DNA of 5,293 bases. It comes from an uncultured Clostridia bacterium. GTDB taxonomy: Bacteria; Bacillota; Clostridia; Oscillospirales; Acutalibacteraceae. The DNA is taken from the NCBI GenBank assembly GCA_946042285.1, contig CAMGDK010000100.1, positions 1 through 5,293 of the forward strand, written 5' to 3'. The notes under the pieces are model-generated. The model saw only the letters and a program-made list of their open reading frames with translations. It did no database searches and was not told the origin of the DNA. Made by a program: the position numbers and the translations under genes. Positions 1 to 5,293 of this stretch are shown in pieces (the stretch's first letter is position 1; each line of letters starts with the position of its first letter).

Positions 1-522
1 AACATCGGTATTCAAGAGGAGGACGATATTGTTGTTACAAAGGAAACTGCTACGAAGAAGGATTGGATTAAAAACCTTGCATTCTTCGCACTCGGTGCAG
101 CAGGAATTGTAATCGGTGCCGATCTTCTTGTTGACAAGGGTACACTTATCGCACAGTCACTCGGTATTCCGCAACGTGTAATCAGTGTTGTTGCCATTGC
201 AATCGGAACATCTCTTCCGGAGCTCGTCACAACCATTACCGCACTCAAGAAAAAGGTCGGTGCACTTTCGGTCGGTAACATTCTCGGCGCAAACATTATC
301 GATCTTTCACTTATTCTTCCTGTTTGTGCATTCGTTTCAATGGGCAAGGGTACAGGCACACTTGCAGTATCGGTATCATCTGTTACAATCGATATGATGG
401 TTTGCCTTGCAGCGATTGCGGTTGCTGTTTTACCTACAATCATTACCAAAAAATTTCATCGTTGGCAGGGTATTGTGATGCTTGTCGGCTATGTCGCTTA
501 TGTGGCAACAGTGTTTATCTAA
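1..522 (+). CDS. CaCA-family sodium/calcium exchanger (YrbG-like), C-terminal part
   Basis: This is the last 173 residues of an integral membrane cation exchanger, open at the window start and ending in TAA. Members of the family swap Ca2+ (or another cation) for Na+ or H+ across the cytoplasmic membrane. The fragment opens with an acidic, charged stretch (residues 5-21, with EEDD), as expected for the cytoplasmic loop joining the two inverted halves of these proteins. The second half follows as hydrophobic segments near residues 25-45, 60-80, 93-113, 118-143 and 154-173. The second alpha repeat, which forms the ion site in the family, is clear: GTSLPE at residues 69-74 (E74 is the expected cation-coordinating acid) and GNILGANIID at 92-101. 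A whole protein of this family is usually about 310-350 residues, so roughly half is visible. The transported ion cannot be fixed from sequence. Family assignment is firm. Confidence 0.9.
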   Translation, partial: NIGIQEEDDIVVTKETATKKDWIKNLAFFALGAAGIVIGADLLVDKGTLIAQSLGIPQRVISVVAIAIGTSLPELVTTITALKKKVGALSVGNILGANIIDLSLILPVCAFVSMGKGTGTLAVSVSSVTIDMMVCLAAIAVAVLPTIITKKFHRWQGIVMLVGYVAYVATVFI

Positions 523-557
523 ACATTATATTTACGCTTATTTCTAACTAAAGGTTT

Positions 558-600
558 AAGCAAATTCAAGTGGGAGGGCGTAGGTCCTCCCACTGTGCTT
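558..600 (+). terminator. GC-rich hairpin between exchanger and symporter genes, possible weak terminator
   Basis: A perfect 9-bp stem pairs AGTGGGAGG (569-577) with CCTCCCACT (586-594) around an 8-nt loop. It can be extended by AAGCA (558-562) pairing with TGCTT (596-600) across an asymmetric internal loop. The sequence after the main stem is GTGCTTTAA, with only a short T run, so this is a poor match to a standard intrinsic terminator. The hairpin ends 13-19 nt before the symporter ATG and sits just upstream of its ribosome site AAGGGG (602-607). It could therefore terminate exchanger transcripts, allow partial readthrough, or act as a 5' leader structure of the symporter mRNA. The stem is seen directly; its role is inferred. 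Confidence 0.45.
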
Positions 601-613
601 TAAGGGGTAAAAT

Positions 614-2128
614 ATGGATACAGTAAGAACATATACAAAGAAAGAGGCTTCCTTGTATTTAACCGGAATGTTCGGTCAAAACATGATTTACAATATTGTT
701 GCGACAGGACTCTACTTTTACTTTCAAAATGTAATATGCCTGCCTGCAATTGCACTCGGTTGGATATTTGCAATTGCAAGAGTTTGGGATGCAATAAACG
801 ATCCTATAATGGGAAGCATTGTTGATAAGACGAGAAGCAAGTGGGGAAAATGCAGACCTTATCTTATCTTTTCGCCACCGATTATTTGTGTTATTACATG
901 TGTTGCATTTTTGAACGGTAATTATGCTGCTGCAAAAAACGCAGGCAATCAAGCGGCAATGGTGCTTATCGTGACATGGGGAGCGCTTTCATACATACTT
1001 TGGGGTATGAGCTATACTGTCGGTGATATTCCTCTTTGGGGAATTATCAGCCGAATGAGTGAGAGTGAAAAGGATCGTGCTAAGCTTATTTCACTTTCGA
1101 GAATTATCGCTTCAATCGGCGCCGCTTTGGTCGTAGTGTCAATTATTGCCGTTTCTCAGGCGGTTAACGGTATGCTCGGAGCAAGCCAAAATGCTCAAAA
1201 GGGATTTATAGTTGTAGGTATCGGTATGACGGTTGTCGCTTCTCTCTTGTTTGAATGTGCAGGAATAGGCACAAAGGAGAGAGTGCCTGTAACAAGCCAA
1301 AGCAAAACCATGAGAGAAAGCTTTGCACTTATGTGGCAGTGTAAGCCGTTTAGAAGAATACTTATCAGCGGTATTCTTCGTTCTCCTATTCAGCTTATGA
1401 TGATTGTTGTAATGACACTGTTCTCATATTACTACTGCGAGGGAGACCTCACGAAAGCATTTACCGACCCAAAAAGACTTCTTATAGTGGTAATAGTAGG
1501 CGGTGGATTTTTTGTAGGTCAGTTTGCCGCTATGGTGCTCTGCCCGATGTTGATGAAAAAGACAAGCGTCAAAACCTTGTATAACATTACAGGCTTATCC
1601 GCAATTCCGACAGCGCTGCTGTTTGTTGTGTATTTGATAGCACCTACAAATCTTATGAATATAGGTTGGGTGCTTGTTGACGGCGTTCTTCTTCTTTTTT
1701 CCGGTGCAGGCTTCGGCGCGGTAAATGTATGTCAGTCGGTTATGATCAGCGATTGTATTGATTACGAGGAATATAACAGCGGATATAGACCTGATGGTAT
1801 ATTTTTCTCAGGTCAAAGCTTTATTACAAAGTTTTCTGCCGGTATAGCTTCAATTATTTCAGCCTATGTCTATGCATCGGTAGGCTATACAGATGTAAAT
1901 ATAAGTGCTATGAATGAAGCTCTTGCAAACGGTGCCTGCTTTGCATCGGATTATCAGCCTTATGCAAAGGCTATGTGGTTTTTACTTTCCGTTCCGCCTG
2001 CAATCGGTCTTCTTATTTCAATAATACCGACACTGAAATATGAAATCACATCGGAAAGTCACAAGCAAATGCTTGACGAGCTTATCGAAAGACATTTAGA
2101 GATTGAAAGAGAACAGAAAAATAAATAA
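614..2128 (+). CDS. GPH-family (MelB-like) sugar:cation symporter, MFS
   Basis: This complete 504-residue protein probably imports a sugar or glycoside with Na+ or H+ across the cytoplasmic membrane. It has the 12-helix MFS layout and the hallmark GPH motif of helix II and the following loop: RVWDAINDP (56-64), then DKTRSKWGKCRP (71-82). Aligned by eye with E. coli MelB at a constant offset of 4, D59 and D63 match the cation-site acids D55 and D59. At an offset of 14, D138 (GDIPLW), W142 and R163 match the sugar-site residues D124, W128 and R149. The helix I acid D19 is replaced by N23. The C-terminal half carries the family-typical SDCIDYEEYNSG segment followed by GIFFSG, and the protein ends in a charged tail (about 478-504). 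The ATG is preceded by AAGGGG (602-607) with a 6-nt spacer. No glycosidase or sugar regulator lies in the window, so the substrate is unknown. Family call is firm. Confidence 0.93.
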   Translation: MDTVRTYTKKEASLYLTGMFGQNMIYNIVATGLYFYFQNVICLPAIALGWIFAIARVWDAINDPIMGSIVDKTRSKWGKCRPYLIFSPPIICVITCVAFLNGNYAAAKNAGNQAAMVLIVTWGALSYILWGMSYTVGDIPLWGIISRMSESEKDRAKLISLSRIIASIGAALVVVSIIAVSQAVNGMLGASQNAQKGFIVVGIGMTVVASLLFECAGIGTKERVPVTSQSKTMRESFALMWQCKPFRRILISGILRSPIQLMMIVVMTLFSYYYCEGDLTKAFTDPKRLLIVVIVGGGFFVGQFAAMVLCPMLMKKTSVKTLYNITGLSAIPTALLFVVYLIAPTNLMNIGWVLVDGVLLLFSGAGFGAVNVCQSVMISDCIDYEEYNSGYRPDGIFFSGQSFITKFSAGIASIISAYVYASVGYTDVNISAMNEALANGACFASDYQPYAKAMWFLLSVPPAIGLLISIIPTLKYEITSESHKQMLDELIERHLEIEREQKNK

Positions 2129-2134
2129 TTACTA

Positions 2135-2163
2135 TTGCATTTTTAATATCTTTCTGTTATAAT
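2135..2163 (+). promoter_or_regulatory. Sigma-A-type promoter of the amino-acid ABC operon
   Basis: A perfect -10 box TATAAT (2158-2163) is preceded by the extended -10 dinucleotide TG (2155-2156). A TTG-starting -35 element TTGCAT (2135-2140) lies exactly 17 bp upstream. The -35 is only a partial match (TTG conserved), but an extended -10 tolerates that. Transcription would start near 2170, giving a leader of about 60 nt before the binding-protein ATG. The promoter begins 7 nt after the symporter stop codon, and no terminator separates the two genes, so readthrough from the symporter may add to expression. The start site is predicted, not observed. Confidence 0.75.
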
Positions 2164-2172
2164 ATCACCAAC

Positions 2173-2198
2173 GCATTAGCGTGGCAAAGTGCTAATGT
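2173..2198 (+). promoter_or_regulatory. Inverted repeat at the operon start: candidate operator or 5' leader hairpin
   Basis: CATTAGC (2174-2180) and GCTAATG (2191-2197) are perfect inverted copies separated by 10 nt. G2173 and T2198 add a possible G-U pair in RNA. The dyad begins about 3-4 nt after the predicted transcription start, a usual place for a repressor operator. In RNA it could form a 7-8 bp stem with a 10-nt loop. No T run follows it, so it is not an intrinsic terminator. The two half-sites are centred about 17 bp apart, which suits a dimeric regulator reasonably well, but I do not recognise the regulator. Confidence 0.5.
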
Positions 2199-2231
2199 AC
2201 AAAATAATCAACTATACGGAAGGTAAGAATT

Positions 2232-3059
2232 ATGAAAAAGTATTTATCAATCATCCTTGCAGCAGTTATGGCAATTTCAGTCGTTTTGGCATTTGCAGGC
2301 TGCTCAAAGACAACAGATGAACCAACTGAAGCAGCAGACACCGACACAAGCGCAGCAGCTGTTGCAGATGTTGACGCAATCAAGTCTGCAGGCAAAATGG
2401 TTATCGGTATCACAGAGTATGAGCCAATGAACTACAAGGACGCAGAGGGCGAGTGGACAGGCTTTGATACAGAGTATGCACAGGCTGTATGCGCAAAGCT
2501 TGGTGTTGAGCCTGAATTTGTTATTATCGACTGGGACAACAAGTTCCTTGAGCTTGACGCAAAGTCTATTGACTGTATTTGGAACGGTATGACAATTACC
2601 GACGAGGTAATGAATAACTCCGATGTTACAAACGCTTATGTTAAGAACGCACAGGTAGTTGTTACTACTGCTGAGGTTAAGGCAAATTACACAACTCTTG
2701 CTGAAATGACAGACCTTACATTCGCTGCTGAGGCAGGCTCTGCAGGTGAGGCTGCTCTTAAGGATGCAGGCATTACTCCGACAGCAGTTGTTGATCAGGC
2801 AAGTGCTCTTATGGAGGTTAGCTCAGGTACAGCTGATGCATGCGTAATTGATATTACTATGGCAAATGCAATGACAGGCGAGGGAACAAGCTACGAATCA
2901 CTCGTTCAGGTTGAAGAGCTTGCTGCCGAGGAATACGGTATCGCTTGCAGAAAGGGCTCAGACCTTACTGCTGAGATTAACAAGCTTACAGACGAGCTTA
3001 AGGCAGACGGCACAATGGATAAGCTTGCTGAAAAGTATGAGCTTACACTTGCAAAATAA
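2232..3059 (+). CDS. Amino-acid ABC transporter substrate-binding lipoprotein (SBP family 3)
   Basis: This 275-residue extracellular solute-binding protein captures an amino acid and delivers it to the permease encoded next. The N-terminus is a lipoprotein signal: KK at 2-3, a hydrophobic core (4-22), then FAGC with C24 as the predicted lipid-modified cysteine. A Thr/Ala/acid-rich linker follows (25-48). The periplasmic-binding-type fold runs from about 50 to 275. It shows the EYEPMNY segment (62-68), GFDTEYAQAV (77-86) typical of SBP_bac_3, NGMTIT (118-123), GSAGE (169-173) and ADACVID (201-207), where D207 matches the family's Asp that binds the ligand amino group. The Arg normally found two residues after TD/TE in the TITDE segment, which holds the ligand carboxylate, is V126 here. 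The start is set by GGAAGG (2218-2223) with an 8-nt spacer. The ligand is most likely a polar or small amino acid, or cystine; sequence alone does not decide. Confidence 0.92.
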   Translation: MKKYLSIILAAVMAISVVLAFAGCSKTTDEPTEAADTDTSAAAVADVDAIKSAGKMVIGITEYEPMNYKDAEGEWTGFDTEYAQAVCAKLGVEPEFVIIDWDNKFLELDAKSIDCIWNGMTITDEVMNNSDVTNAYVKNAQVVVTTAEVKANYTTLAEMTDLTFAAEAGSAGEAALKDAGITPTAVVDQASALMEVSSGTADACVIDITMANAMTGEGTSYESLVQVEELAAEEYGIACRKGSDLTAEINKLTDELKADGTMDKLAEKYELTLAK

Positions 3060-3080
3060 TAAATAGATATTTCAAATTCA

Positions 3081-3117
3081 GTAACAGGGCAGGAGCGTTT
3101 TGCTTGTGCCCTGTTAT
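3081..3117 (+). other. Strong intercistronic hairpin between binding-protein and permease genes
   Basis: TAACAGGGCA (3082-3091) pairs perfectly with TGCCCTGTTA (3107-3116), and G3081 and T3117 can add a wobble pair. Inside the stem, after one mismatch, G3093-T3105 and AGC (3094-3096) with GCT (3102-3104) can close a small GTTTT loop. No T run follows (TCGTGG comes next), so it is unlikely to stop transcription outright. It lies 22 nt after the binding-protein stop codon and just ahead of the permease ribosome site. The placement fits a 3' mRNA-stabilising or processing structure that raises binding-protein output over the membrane parts. This role is inferred by analogy with other ABC importer operons. 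Confidence 0.7.
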
Positions 3118-3136
3118 CGTGGTTTAAGGAGAAATT

Positions 3137-3832
3137 ATGTTCTGGCAGGTAACACTTGAGCTCTTAAAGGGCTTTGGAACAACACTTGAGCTTTTTGCGC
3201 TTACTCTGCTCTTTGCACTTCCGCTCGGACTGATTATCAGCTTCGGCTCTATGAGTAAGTTTAAGCCAATCAAGGTCTTGGTTAAAATCTTCGTTTGGAT
3301 TATCAGAGGTACACCTCTTATGCTCCAAATGATTGTAATTTTCTTCGGTCCGGGCTTGCTTGCTTCACATGCAAAGGCAGTCGAAAATCCAAACATTTTT
3401 ATATCGTGGATAGCAACATGGTCTGTGTTTGACCGTTTTGTTGCAGTTCTTATCGCTTTCGTAATTAACTATGCTTGTTATTTTTCGGAGATATACAGAG
3501 GTGGAATAGAAAGCATACCGAAGGGGCAGTATGAGGCAGGTCAGGTTCTTGGTATGACTAAATCACAAATCTTCTTTAAGGTTGTGCTTATGCAGGTTGT
3601 CAAGAGAATAATTCCCCCTATGAGTAATGAGATTATAACTCTCGTCAAGGATACATCGCTGGCAAGAATTATCGCGGTGTACGAGGTAATATGGGCAGGA
3701 CAGATGTTTATTAAGTCGGCAGGTTTGATTTGGCCGTTGTTCTACACGGGCGCGTTTTATCTGTTGTTCAACGGATTACTCACAATTCTTTTCGGTAAAA
3801 TTGAAAAGAAGTTAGATTATTACAGAGGTTAA
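3137..3832 (+). CDS. Amino-acid ABC transporter permease (HisM/GlnP family)
   Basis: This 231-residue protein is the membrane-spanning channel subunit of a polar amino-acid importer. Hydrophobic segments lie near residues 15-37, 48-72, 100-120, 145-168 and 195-222. The family's N-terminal sequence is recognisable: GTTLELF (14-20), then the RGTPLMLQ motif (57-64). The EAA loop, which docks on the ATPase, is well formed at about 132-160: YEAGQVLGMTKSQ followed by a hydrophobic run ending in IIPP (158-161), and VKDTSL at 170-175. Only one permease gene is present, so the channel is probably a homodimer. The start is supported by a perfect AAGGAG (3126-3131) with a 5-nt spacer. It is the second gene of the operon, after the intercistronic hairpin, and is probably translationally coupled to the ATPase gene 4 nt downstream. 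Specificity is set by the binding protein and is not readable here. Confidence 0.93.
   Translation: MFWQVTLELLKGFGTTLELFALTLLFALPLGLIISFGSMSKFKPIKVLVKIFVWIIRGTPLMLQMIVIFFGPGLLASHAKAVENPNIFISWIATWSVFDRFVAVLIAFVINYACYFSEIYRGGIESIPKGQYEAGQVLGMTKSQIFFKVVLMQVVKRIIPPMSNEIITLVKDTSLARIIAVYEVIWAGQMFIKSAGLIWPLFYTGAFYLLFNGLLTILFGKIEKKLDYYRG
3825..3829 (+). promoter_or_regulatory. Ribosome binding site of the ATPase gene inside the permease 3' end
   Basis: GAGGT lies within the last codons of the permease gene, 7 nt before the ATPase ATG at 3837. The permease stop codon (TAA, 3830-3832) sits between the site and the start. Ribosomes ending the permease would cover this site, so translation of the two proteins is probably coupled. 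It supports the chosen ATPase start. Confidence 0.6.
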
Positions 3833-3836
3833 GATT

Positions 3837-4622
3837 ATGGCTATTTTAGAGGTAAAAAATATACATAAAAGCTTCGGTAATAACGAGGTTTTAAAGGGCA
3901 TTGATTTCACGCTTGAAAAGGGTGATGTTCTTGCAATTATCGGTTCCTCAGGCAGTGGCAAAACAACTCTTTTGAGATGCCTTAATTTTCTTGAAACTCC
4001 CGATGTCGGCTCGATTGCAGTTAACGGCGAAACGCTTTTGAATTGTGATGACGATACAACATTGAGCGATAAAGAGATTAGGAAAAACAGGCTTCATTTC
4101 GGTCTTGTTTTTCAACAGTTCAATCTTTTTCCTCAGTACACCGTTAAGGACAATCTTACACTTGCACCAAAGCTTGCACTGAAAAAGGAGAAAATATCAA
4201 AGGACGAATATTCAAAAAGAGTTAAAGAAATTTCCGAAACCGCAGATTCCCTTCTTGAGCGAGTAGGTCTTTCCGATAAGGCTCAGTCATATCCGTTTCA
4301 GCTTTCGGGCGGTCAGCAGCAGAGGGTTGCTATTGCCCGTGCGCTTGCCATGCACCCTGATATTCTTTGCTTTGATGAGCCTACATCGGCACTTGATCCG
4401 GAGCTTACAGGTGAGGTTTTGAATGTTATCAGAGGACTTAAAACAGGCAACAGTACAATGATTGTTGTAACTCACGAAATGAAGTTTGCAAGGAATGTTG
4501 CCGACAAGGTAATCTTTATGGCAAACGGTGTTATTGAGGAAATCGGCACATCCGAAGAGGTGTTTGATCATCCTAAAAGCGAAATTCTTAAGGCTTTTTT
4601 AAATAAAGCACTTGATGAATAG
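3837..4622 (+). CDS. Amino-acid ABC transporter ATP-binding protein (GlnQ/HisP family)
   Basis: This 261-residue cytoplasmic ATPase powers the importer encoded by the two preceding genes. All ABC motifs are intact: Walker A GSSGSGKTT (36-44, K42), Q-loop VFQQF (91-95), signature LSGGQQQR (156-163), Walker B ILCFDE (176-181, catalytic E181), D-loop SALD (184-187) and switch H213 in VTHEM. The wording RCLN after Walker A, LFP after the Q-loop, and DEPTSALDPEL is typical of polar amino-acid importer ATPases. At 261 residues it is longer than the usual 240-245. By eye against E. coli GlnQ, about 7 extra residues fall before the Q-loop (around 66-80) and about 10 in the helical domain (around 113-138, lysine-rich). 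The C-terminus ends soon after the usual LKAFLNK segment, with no added regulatory domain. The permease gene ends 4 nt upstream. No terminator is evident after the stop codon. Confidence 0.95.
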   Translation: MAILEVKNIHKSFGNNEVLKGIDFTLEKGDVLAIIGSSGSGKTTLLRCLNFLETPDVGSIAVNGETLLNCDDDTTLSDKEIRKNRLHFGLVFQQFNLFPQYTVKDNLTLAPKLALKKEKISKDEYSKRVKEISETADSLLERVGLSDKAQSYPFQLSGGQQQRVAIARALAMHPDILCFDEPTSALDPELTGEVLNVIRGLKTGNSTMIVVTHEMKFARNVADKVIFMANGVIEEIGTSEEVFDHPKSEILKAFLNKALDE

Positions 4623-4674
4623 TTATATTTGTGGTAAATTATTACTATACAAATTGTAAAAAAGGAGTTTTGTT

Positions 4675-5293
4675 ATGGATTTACAAAAATTGATGGACAA
4701 GCAGGAAGAGTATGCAAAATATATGCATAGTGAAATCACACATATCTGTAAGGATATGGAGAAGCGTGATCCCGGCTCAAAGGGTGAGCTTCAGGCGTGT
4801 GAGTACATGGCAGATGTTTTGAAAAAGGATTGCGGCTGTGAAACTGCAACAATAGAGAGCTTTAAGGAAAATCCGGGCTCTTTCTTCGGTTGGATTTATT
4901 TCACAATCACATTTGTTTTGATTGGTATTGTCGGCTTTTTCTTCTGTCCCGTTATTTCAGCGGCGCTTATCATTGCAGGTCTTGTAATTGTATTTTTACA
5001 GTTTGGACTTTACAAAAAGTGTGTTGACAGATTTTTCCCTGAAAAGACAGGTCACAATGTTACCGCAATTAAGAAATGCTCGGGTGAGGTTAAGCGCAGA
5101 ATTTTCTTCAACGGTCATCCGGATGCTGCTTGGGAGTGGCCTGTAAACTATGCACTCGGCGGTGTTGGCTTTGAGGGCCACGCTATTCTTTGCGGTGTCG
5201 GCGCAGTGTATTATCTTGTTATTTCAATTGTGTCAACTATTAAGTACGGTCCGTTCACCATGGCTGAGCAGGGCTCAACATTATTCAAGATGG
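4675..5293 (+). CDS. Membrane-embedded M28-type metallopeptidase-like protein, N-terminal part
   Basis: Reading is open from the ATG to the window end (206 codons seen), so the C-terminus is missing. The start is supported by AAGGAG (4662-4667) with a 7-nt spacer; no signal peptide is present. Residues 31-49 (RDPGSKGE then EYMADVL) match the opening of M28 aminopeptidases, R-x-PGS followed by an amphipathic helix. A hydrophobic hairpin follows (about 72-90 and 93-112), then KKCVDRFF, then N128 VTAI and a charged turn leading to the strand IFFNGHPD (143-150). H148-x-D150 matches the first zinc-ligand pair of M28. A further hydrophobic segment follows at about 164-187. The remaining zinc ligands and catalytic Glu would lie beyond the window, so activity cannot be judged. 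It may be co-transcribed with the ABC operon (52-nt gap). An alternative is an inactive M28-fold membrane protein. Membrane location is firm; the peptidase call is moderate. Confidence 0.62.
   Translation, partial: MDLQKLMDKQEEYAKYMHSEITHICKDMEKRDPGSKGELQACEYMADVLKKDCGCETATIESFKENPGSFFGWIYFTITFVLIGIVGFFFCPVISAALIIAGLVIVFLQFGLYKKCVDRFFPEKTGHNVTAIKKCSGEVKRRIFFNGHPDAAWEWPVNYALGGVGFEGHAILCGVGAVYYLVISIVSTIKYGPFTMAEQGSTLFKM

Noticed and set aside
12..449. Long open frame of 145 codons on the minus strand
   Set aside because: It lies opposite the exchanger gene, whose + strand frame has clear family motifs. The minus frame gives a Ser/Thr/Ala-rich sequence with no recognisable domain and no good ribosome site.
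527..532. TATATT as a -10 box for a separate symporter promoter
   Set aside because: No reasonable -35 is found 16-18 bp upstream, and AT-rich hexamers are expected by chance in this spacer.
2144..2166. Direct repeat TAATATC at 2144-2150 and 2160-2166 flanking the -10 region
   Set aside because: A 7-bp AT-rich repeat in an AT-rich promoter is expected by chance and partly coincides with the -10 box.
2176..2195. Resemblance of the dyad to CIRCE, the HrcA heat-shock operator (TTAGC...GCTAA, with AGTGCTAA on the right arm)
   Set aside because: CIRCE has 9-bp arms separated by 9 nt (27 bp in all). Here only five inner-arm bases match on the left and the spacing is shorter, giving 20 bp between the same ends. 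The gene downstream is a transporter, not a chaperone.
2129..2231. A riboswitch or T-box leader ahead of the amino-acid operon
   Set aside because: The predicted leader is only about 60 nt, contains a single simple hairpin and shows no T-box sequence, S-box core or terminator/antiterminator pair.
4575..4600. AAAAGC / GCTTTT hairpin followed by T residues as a terminator
   Set aside because: It lies inside the ATPase coding sequence, has a weak AT-rich stem of about 6 bp with a 12-nt loop, and is easily explained by Lys and Phe codons.
4623..4674. Possible promoter for the peptidase-like gene (TATACA at 4646-4651)
   Set aside because: The -10 matches only 4 of 6 bases and the spaced -35 region (TTATAT) is poor. 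Apart from the ribosome site AAGGAG I see nothing supported in this spacer.

Overview
The window is ordinary chromosomal sequence with all genes on the + strand. It probably comes from a low-to-moderate GC, gut-type member of the Clostridia (Bacillota). The grounds are strong purine-rich Shine-Dalgarno sites (AAGGAG and similar), short spacers between genes, a lipoprotein-anchored amino-acid ABC importer in the order binding protein, permease, ATPase, and protein sequences that look Clostridia-like. The genus is not determinable from the sequence alone.

Layout. (1) Positions 1-522 hold the 3' part of a CaCA-family Na+/Ca2+ (or cation/proton) exchanger, cut by the window start. (2) Positions 523-613 hold a GC-rich hairpin and the ribosome binding site of the next gene. 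(3) Positions 614-2128 encode a complete GPH-family (MelB-like) sugar:cation symporter of the major facilitator superfamily. (4) Positions 2129-2231 hold a good sigma-A-type promoter with an extended -10, followed by a 26-bp dyad at or just after the expected transcription start. (5) Positions 2232-4622 encode a three-gene polar amino-acid uptake ABC transporter: lipoprotein binding protein, HisM/GlnP-like permease and GlnQ-like ATPase. A strong non-terminator hairpin lies between the binding-protein gene and the permease gene. (6) Positions 4675-5293 hold the 5' part of a polytopic membrane protein that looks like an M28-type metallopeptidase, cut by the window end.

How the parts fit. The dyad-associated promoter probably drives the ABC operon. 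The hairpin after the binding-protein gene probably gives more binding protein than membrane components, as in other importers of this class. The peptidase-like gene follows after 52 nt with no visible terminator, so it may be co-transcribed. That would pair a peptidase with amino-acid uptake, which is inference. The sugar symporter and the exchanger have no evident functional link to the ABC operon.

There is no gene-free stretch longer than 103 nt, and I see no RNA gene, mobile element, CRISPR array or long repeat. I found no convincing undescribed system. The points most worth a second look are the promoter-proximal dyad, the missing ligand-binding Arg in the binding protein, and the membrane segments flanking the HxD motif of the peptidase-like protein.
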